Below, in pieces: positions 54,496 to 63,400 of a stretch of 64,000 nucleotides of DNA (its first letter is position 1; each line of letters starts with the position of its first letter). The notes under the pieces were generated by a model. That model worked only from the letters and a program-made list of their open reading frames with translations. It was not told the DNA's origin and ran no database searches. A program made the position numbers and the translations under genes. Where the stretch lies: contig CM051034.1 in the NCBI GenBank assembly GCA_027627225.1, positions 3,157,501 to 3,221,500 on the forward strand. The letters run 5' to 3'. This DNA is from Congeria kusceri. Taxonomy: Eukaryota; Mollusca; Bivalvia; Myida; Dreissenidae.

Positions 54496-57400
54496 ATAAT
54501 AATAATAATAGTTGAGGTAATAGAATTATTATATCAGTAAATGTTGATGATGATGATGAGACGTTTCTGTTACTGGTTTTATTGATGATGATGGTGATAA
54601 TGATCATCATGATATGATGATGAGGATGACGATGATGATGATGATTAAGTGTTAAATGCCTGGTTTTTTCGTAGGTTTTACTTCACGATTAACCCCGATG
54701 GTCTCGTGCATTTCGTGCATTTTCACCCGGAGGAAATCCACGAACTTCTCACGCTGAAGAAAGTCCTTGCATCGACCTTGACCTCTCGAGTGCAGGTCAG
54801 CGTCTTATATTTTATATTTTATTTTATGCTTTCCCGTGATTTATAGGTTTGATATCGGTTGACCTACATTAAAAGCAACGTAATTTCTACGTCATTTCAG
54901 CCAAAAAAGTCTCTTCGATGTCCGTATTAATTTTAACAAAAAAAAAAGAAAATTACATAAGCTTCATTGATTAAACTGATTCAGTTAAAGAATATTTTTA
55001 TTATTAGGTGCAAGATGGCCAGACTTGGACATACGACTCAATGGAGGAAGACCACACAGGTAATACATCACAAGAATTAGTACTACTAAAATGTACTCAG
55101 TCTGAAATATACTACTGAAAAACAAGTGTGAATATGCTAAAATATAAAACTGAAGTAGACTACTGAAAAACAAGTGTGAATATGCTGAAATATAAAACTG
55201 AAGTAGACTTCTGAAAAACATGTGTTGATATGCTGAATGTACTACTGAAATATACTACTGAAATAGACTACTGAAATACATGTGATAAGCTTGATACCCG
55301 TCACGTGTTTGCAACGTTTATTATAAAGTAGCACGTTAATGTATCATCAGCAGATACGTTTCAGTTAAACAACATTTTCAAAAATAAACAAAAGCAAATA
55401 GCAAGCAAAACGTGAGTATAATGTTTCATATAGTACTTAATGTACATCAAAGAGGCAATTGCTTCACTCGAAATCTGCACATGCTTGCCATCGTTAGTAT
55501 GGGCACTGCAACTAAGAAAGTTCTCTATCTCAAACTTGGACAAAACGTGAAATACTGGCCAATCGAAACGTGTGTTACATAATTATGTGCCAGGCCCGGC
55601 TAGCTTAGTTGGTAGAGCACTGGACTCTCAATCCGGGGTTCTAGACTTCGAACCCCAGCCCGGCCACATATTTTGTGTGGGAATTGGTCATGAAATAATA
55701 TTTACGGCCGTTCTCCCTTTACCTGGATTCAATTAGACAGGTGTCAGTTACTGGCATAAGTATGTGCACTTAGTAATGGTACACCGCTTAAATCGGCTAA
55801 GCTTGCCCAGGACAAGTGTGAATAGCTCAACTGACCGCCTTTATTTAACTGAAATACTGTTAAATACTGCGAAAAATCCAAAAAACAAACATACATAATT
55901 ATGTATATTGATTTCTACTTGCTTATGTTTAAGGTTAAGTTTAAACCTTAAAATGTTCGTAGTTAAGTGGCCAGATTGTTCTTGAAATAAAGTACTTAAC
56001 ACCCGAGTTTGGTCGATTGACATGACTTACATGCACAATTAACTTGTTTCAGTTTTCCAGTTCATGTGAAGTGTAATCAATCACGAGTTTGGGTGACTAA
56101 ATAAGAATAAAAATAAAAACGTGCTCAATGTGTCAGGTCACCTGGACCACTCGTACGACGCGAGCAGGACGAATGAAGGGGTGAGGATTGTGAGGTCACA
56201 CCGCAGTCTAAGGGACGTACACAGGACGCACTATAAGGTATGTTTGGAATTTATGCACAGTAGTCTTAGATGTTTGTTGTCCATAAAATTGGAACCAAAT
56301 ATAAACCAAATATAAACGGCTATAAACTTATTACATCAGGCATCGCGAAAACTATAACAGTCAGACATTGTCTGACAAAACTGCTCTATTGTGTGATGTA
56401 GTTTAACAGTTAAGCACGCTGTATTCCACATAGCAATGATTGGAGAAACATTAATAAGTCTGATATCGATTGCCTATGTTGAACATTGGTACAAACGCCC
56501 ACTGTCTACTATAGGTAAGAAGCTGATGTATACGTTGCACACTTTACATGATTGATTTGCATATGTTTGACGTCTGTGGAACGTCTACTGTTTTCTACAG
56601 TTTTAAGCGTTCGGACACTGGGGTAGATCGTTGCACACTATACATAATTGATTTGCATATGTTTGACGTCTGTGGAAACTGCTACTGACTACTAAAGAGT
56701 AGTTTTAGCAACTGGCTCATGGTGTACATTTCAGACGACCCATTTCGACGAGCGCCTGACCCCTCAGCTGGTTGAAGCCCTCGACAACATCACCCTGCAG
56801 CACAGTCCGAACACTGTCAGCTCGTAAGTGCTTCCATGTCAGTCATGCCACGTTGTTATTGTACCGCTGGTAATTTAAAAGCGTATTAAAATATGAACAC
56901 AGCGAAACTCCAGTTGCGACAGCAGGAGAGAACTCTTATAAGCAGCCGGAGGTCCTTTATTTATGGCAAGTGACCTATTGCCAAAAACAATACACAGGCC
57001 ATCACAACAACACATAACAAACACAAAACACACACTGATCAAACTGGGGTCACCGCCTTGGAACGGTCAATACTAAGCATTGGGGGTTTAAACCGGTTTA
57101 TGTGCGCACAAACCTCACACTTGGCCCAGAATTATTTACAAAACATGTAAGTGTAAATGAAAATTAACCTCATAGCATCGCAATTCAAATTAAACAGCAA
57201 TAGAAGAGAATATTATTCACTTTAATTACCATTTAATTACTCAATGGCTGGATGCAATAAATGTACATATATACGTGTGAGTTGAGTAAAGCTGACATTG
57301 GACATCTGATTGTACATTTCAGTCACACTGTTGAAGGTGCTGCGGAAATCGAAGAAGAACATTCAGGAGGTATTAAAGCGCACTTGATGCAACATTGTCC

Positions 57401-60400
57401 GTAAACGCAAATGACAAGTTTGTTTTTATTTAAAGTGTTTCATCAATTAAGTCAAAAATAAAAAAGATAAAAAAAAATAAGAAGAAAAGGAGAATTATAT
57501 CTAATGATGAGAAGTTCAACTCCTCTCTTGACCAACTACGTGACTTCTTCTTAGAAAAAAAATTCCCGGAATCCGCGATAGAAGTTGCCTTTAATAAAGT
57601 ATCACAGTCGTCACAGAATGAAGCTCTGAAGCCCTCTGTTGCGGAGATAAAAAGTAGATTGCCTTTTACTGTGGAATATAATCCGTCATATAGGCGGTAC
57701 TATCCATCGATGTTGGGATCTCCTTAACATATCAAAGACTGAAGGTGTTAAATATTTACATGACAAATTCAAACCAATCGTGGCTTACAGACGTCCAAAA
57801 AATGTGCATGACTATTTAGTTAGTTCAGATTTTCAAAATAAACACTAATAACGCTTATTCCACTAATAGGTGTAACAGAAAACGTTGTTCACATTGTATG
57901 CGCATATGTACTGGGTCGACATTCACCAGTAACGTAACAGGAGAAACATTTACATTACGGCACAAGACAAACTGCCAGTCTAAAAATGTTATCTATTTAA
58001 TATCATGTAAAAGGTGTTATATTCAATATGTAGGACAAACTATGCAACCCGTTTGAAGACGTATAAATAGTCATAAATTTGATATATCCAATTGTACTGA
58101 TCTTGCATTCTCTACTCTTGTTGCTAGTCACTTTAATGAAGGCAACCATAGTATGGCTGATTTTTCATGTATGCCTATTGATGTTGTAAATAGTGATGTT
58201 AATCGCTTATGCAAGGAAACATTCTGGATGCATAAGTTAAAAACACATGCTTCAGATGGCCTTAATTCCAAAATACTGTTTACGGCTTAAAGTGCATGTA
58301 AAATTAAATAATATGTTTAGTACTGTTGCGTTTTTTCCTATTTTTGATTTTTTATATATATTTTATTGCTATCGGAAATATCTGTATTTTATATCCGTAT
58401 AGTACTAAACAGTCTTGTATGTTGTGAATTCTTTATTAGTTTAAACATGTATACTTATGTCTATGCGTTTTTCCGCCAAATAACGTAACGTTATTGCATG
58501 ACGTCACGTCCGTTGTTGAATTGTCATTTTATCCTGATGAAGGCGTAAGCCGAAACGTTGAAAGATAAATTGAATTGACTGATTTCACGTGTTGTTGTTT
58601 ACCTTTTCCACAATTATTATCAATTAAGTCAGTCAGAACAAAACGATATTAATGTGCAAGCAGTGGATTCCTTTTACAACTTTTAGCAGATATTCAGCAT
58701 TAACAGGTCATTGTTCTCTCGTGTTTTCTTCATTACTGTATATTTGTTTATTATCCGCTTTTTTCAGAGTTTCCGAAGGTTTCGTCTGTGTCAAGAAGCA
58801 AACTTAAACTAACGTTGAAGAGGTAAGACTTAAAAAAATCATTAAAATCAAGAAATTGCGGCGTATCACATGGTAACATTATGTATGTAGCGACGTATTT
58901 AATTGTTACAAAACGTTGCGGCATATCACTTGGTAACAATGCGTTGCGGAATATCACATGGTAACATTATGTAGCGGCATATCACATGGTAAATATACGT
59001 AGCGGCATATGACATGGTAATATGTACGAAGCGTCACATCACATGGTAACACTATGTAGAGGCACATCAAGTGGTAGCACTATTTAGAGGCACATCACAT
59101 GGTAGCACTATGTAGAGGCACATCACATGGTAGCACTATGTAGAGGCACATCAAATGTTAACACTATGTAGAGACACATCAAATGGTAGAACTATGCAGA
59201 GGCACATCAAATAGTTGCACTATGTTGAGGCACATCACAAGGTAGCAATTTGTAGCGGCATATCAAATGGTAACTATGTGTTGTGGCCTATCAAATGAAA
59301 ACGATATGTTAATCATATCAAAACTTCATACTAAGTATCATATATTTTTAAAAATGAAAATCGCATTTACAAGTATAGATTGTGATATCAAGCTGCAAGG
59401 TGTGCGTGTCAAGGTTTCATATCACATGTCTTCTTTGTGTATTAAAGATATGAGCATATATACAAATACATAAAACAGGTTAAAACCTTCGACAATGTAG
59501 CCAAGAACACAGCACACCTTTTCATAAAGCAGATGTTCTATATTCTAGCAAACACAGCGATCCTGCACGAGATCACGCGCTGCACGAGATGCACCAGGAC
59601 TCTATTAGCGTCAAACCGGTATGTAACGGCTGTTTGTCGTCAAGAGGGACATAGTGTATTGCAGGATTGCAAGCCGCTTCAATGTTCAAAAACAAAAAAC
59701 AGACAGATGAAAAAGATTATTCACATATGTCATTTTATAAATTCCGCTTGAAAATATAACATAATTATTTCAAAATAAAACAAAACCTATAAAATACCGA
59801 AAGAAAAGGGAAAACAATTTTACCCAGTTTTTCATCGTTTGTTGATGCTGATCAGTAGGGAACAAATATCGACTCAGCTCACGTAAGGTGTTTTTAGCTG
59901 TACAGTACATAACTTTTCAGGAAAGTAAATACTAAAATGCGTTTTTAGTACGGGTTATTCTGTTGTAAAATCATATGTTCACATACATAGATAGATCATC
60001 TCATCTTTAGTTTCTGTACAAAATTGTCATAACATTGTCATCCACAAATAGTGTGTATGAGTATAGCTAATAGAGTTAATATTTTCATTTGTATGTTTGC
60101 AATATCAAACAAATAATGAACCTTTTAATGTATCATATTATTTTAATACACATTAACTACAGAAACCAGAGAAAAAGCTACCTTTGGCACAAGTCGAGGA
60201 AGACATTCGGAAGTATATAAAATGCGTCCATTCCTACACCAACAAATGTAAGTAACTTTATACATAATTAATGTATAAACAACTAAAACGAGACCTGGCT
60301 TCTTAAATGTTAAGTTATCTAGTACTTCAAAAAACTCACTTGTCAACATAAATAATTTGCAGCAGGACCATAATTCGAATACATTCATCTCCAATTTTGC

Positions 60401-63400
60401 CACATCATGTTGGTTAACAGCAGACAGAGTTGCCACTTGTGTTTGTTGTTTCAGACGACCGTAATCGAACCGAATGCGTACATCAACTACGTGGATTGAT
60501 TACTTCCCTTGAAAAAGATGATTTTCTGAAACTTGGTAAACAATTAGGAAACATGTACAATATTTAGAAATTAATTATTTCGATATAAGTAGAACTATTG
60601 AATATATTTAATTTTAATCACAATAGTTGAAGTTTGATTATTGAGACAAAGTTGGTAACACTGAACATACTATATTTTACGCTCACATTCTTGGAAGATT
60701 GGTAAGTGATAAGATTTACTATTGAACACATTAATGAAATCGTTTGTGGATCAGCATTATTTTAAATATACTGCAACATGGGATTTTGTTTGAAGAGTAT
60801 GTATGATTGGTGCAATCATTTCTATTTCAAATCGTCATTATTGAATTAATAAAGCTGCATTCAGAACAGTCTGCTATTTGTAGGCGAGGAGGCATTAACA
60901 CGCGTCTGTGACGTCAATGACACGGTGTGCGTGGACGAGAGGAATCTGTTTATTGACCTGATTGCACGTGAAGGCAGCGCTGAGGCCCAGTTGCTCGTGC
61001 TGGAGCACGTGATGTTGCACCCAAATGTGACCGAGGAGGAACTGAGGAGGTGTTTTTTTCACGCAATTGCAATACAGAGCCCCGCGCTGGTAGGTTAATA
61101 TACAATAGTGACAATAATAATTTAAAATAAAGGTGTATTTTTACAATTTTAACGATTTAAACGATATTTTATGTAAATGCATTTAAAAACAAATACGTGT
61201 ACTCTCATTAACGGTTTTATATTAAAAGCATTTGACCATTTTTAGCTCATTTGAGCACGAGCACGAAGTGCTGTTAGTATTTGTGACCTCTCCTGCGTCG
61301 TCCGTCGGCCGTCATCCGTATTTGATCAACGATTTGATTGTTGTCTCGATAAAGACTTCATTTTTACTCAGTATTGACCTAACTTGACCTAACTTGCACA
61401 GTTTATGTATGACCACGGCTTGTATCGATAATGGGTCCAATCGGACCAGGAACCCTATATTTATTGTCCCTTTTTTATTTGAAAAATGCCAATATTGACT
61501 TTTTCCAGTATAAAGGCTTCATTTGTCATCCAATGTTGCTCAAATTTCCACACTTTTGTGTCACCATTTGATATCAATAGAAGCCAAAGATGGGCCTGGT
61601 CTTTGTGGTCTCATGTTGTGGTCTCATGTTGTTGAAAAAAAATGCCAAAATGACTTTGTCCTCCAAAGGGGCATTATTTTTCTTCCAATATTAACTAAAC
61701 TTTCACAGTTTGCATGGGACCATTAGACCTCAGAAGAAGCCAACAATGTGCCAGATTAGACCACAAACAGCCGAGTTATGGCCTCTTGTTAATGAAAAAA
61801 AAGCAAACATGCCTTTTTCCTTGATATATAATTCATTGTTGATCAAACTTCTTCAGGTTTTGTTTGACCGTTAGGTCTCAGCAGAAGAGTTATTTCCCCT
61901 TAATGGAAAAATAAAAGCAAAAAAGGACTTCATGCAGGGTAGGAGACTTAATGTTTACCCGATCTGGACCAAACTTGCACAATTTGACGATAAGATCTCA
62001 GGTAAATTCGAATGTAGAAAGGGCAATACACTCCACTGTTCAGAACAGAATGGCAAGCATGACATTACCTTTGCCGAGCCGTCACCATTATATTTAAAAA
62101 CTTCAGCATTTACACGTTCATCCGAAATTGTCTGCGAAACCAAGGTAGGGAACATACACTCAGGTCCCTACTTTTTTTTAATGACCATGAGTTTTTTTTG
62201 TGTTTAATAAGAAAGGACAAGCCAAGTGGAACAGAAGAGACAGTTAATCGGCCAGACAAATTAATAAAATACACTGTGGCGTACATGTCAAACCTTTGTT
62301 CAAGCCTTTCATAACAGTAAGGTCTTAAACTTTGCCAAGACTCAGGATAGCCCTTTCGGCCATCATGGCCGTCTTGTCTTAATATTGATCAATACTTCAA
62401 ACATGTGCAAACATATTATTTATTATTCAGCATTGCTTGTACCTATAATCAAATGTGTTTACTTGTGTAGGAACTTGTTCGCCAAGTGGAAAGATTGTGT
62501 TTCGAGGACGGCCATGAACCTGGTGGTAAATTGGCTTGTTTTATACTTCATTTTGTCAGAGCAGCTTGTGTGCATTTTGTTTTTGCAAAAGTTTGAAAAT
62601 ACATTAGTATACATGCCATTATAGGTAAGATTTGTGAAACATGCGTATACAATAACAATAATGTTATTTACGCAATTCATAATAAAATAATGTCTGTTAT
62701 TATCAAGTCTTAAGAAAACAAATCATAAATAACAAATCGTTCTTTGTCCGAAAGAAACCCCGGCCCTGACGAAGACCCGGAAGCGGGCGTGCCTTTCACT
62801 GGGAGCCATGGCCAAGTCCTTGCATGACAAGAACACCACGGAGTCTGACAGGATTGTAGAGCGCATAGAGAATTGGCTCGATCACCACAACGAAAGTAAG
62901 CAAATGCTTTTGTCTGTTTTATTATTTAAGAGTCTTATTTTGAGAATCCATAGGACAAGAACACCACGAAGACAGGATTGTGGAACGCATAGAGAACTGG
63001 CTCGACCACCAGAACGAAAGTGAGTGTTAGGCGACATTGTGAAGCTTCATTGATTACTTGGTTAAACATTATCTGCTTATCAACTATATCTCTTAAACCT
63101 TTTTAAACAACATCATATTTAAACTATCGACGATTCTTCAAGGACATGTTCCTTGGAAGGTCCTCTGACAAATAGTGCCTCTGCACAGAATGGTGGCTAG
63201 AGCAAATCAGGGGCTTTGCCCTTCTGACTATACTCGCCACAACCAGTAGAGCATTATAGGTCCTCTTGGGACTCTTGTATAGCGGATATTCTATATTGTT
63301 CAATAACGTAACCAAGAGAGCAATATTGAACTTATGTTATAACATGTTACTCTCTGTAAATGATGCAGGAACCAAAATATATTATGAATCCTAATAATGA

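Noticed and set aside
53432..54540. Frames of 187-295 residues rich in T, L, V, S or A
   Set aside because: Translations of an imperfect trinucleotide tract.
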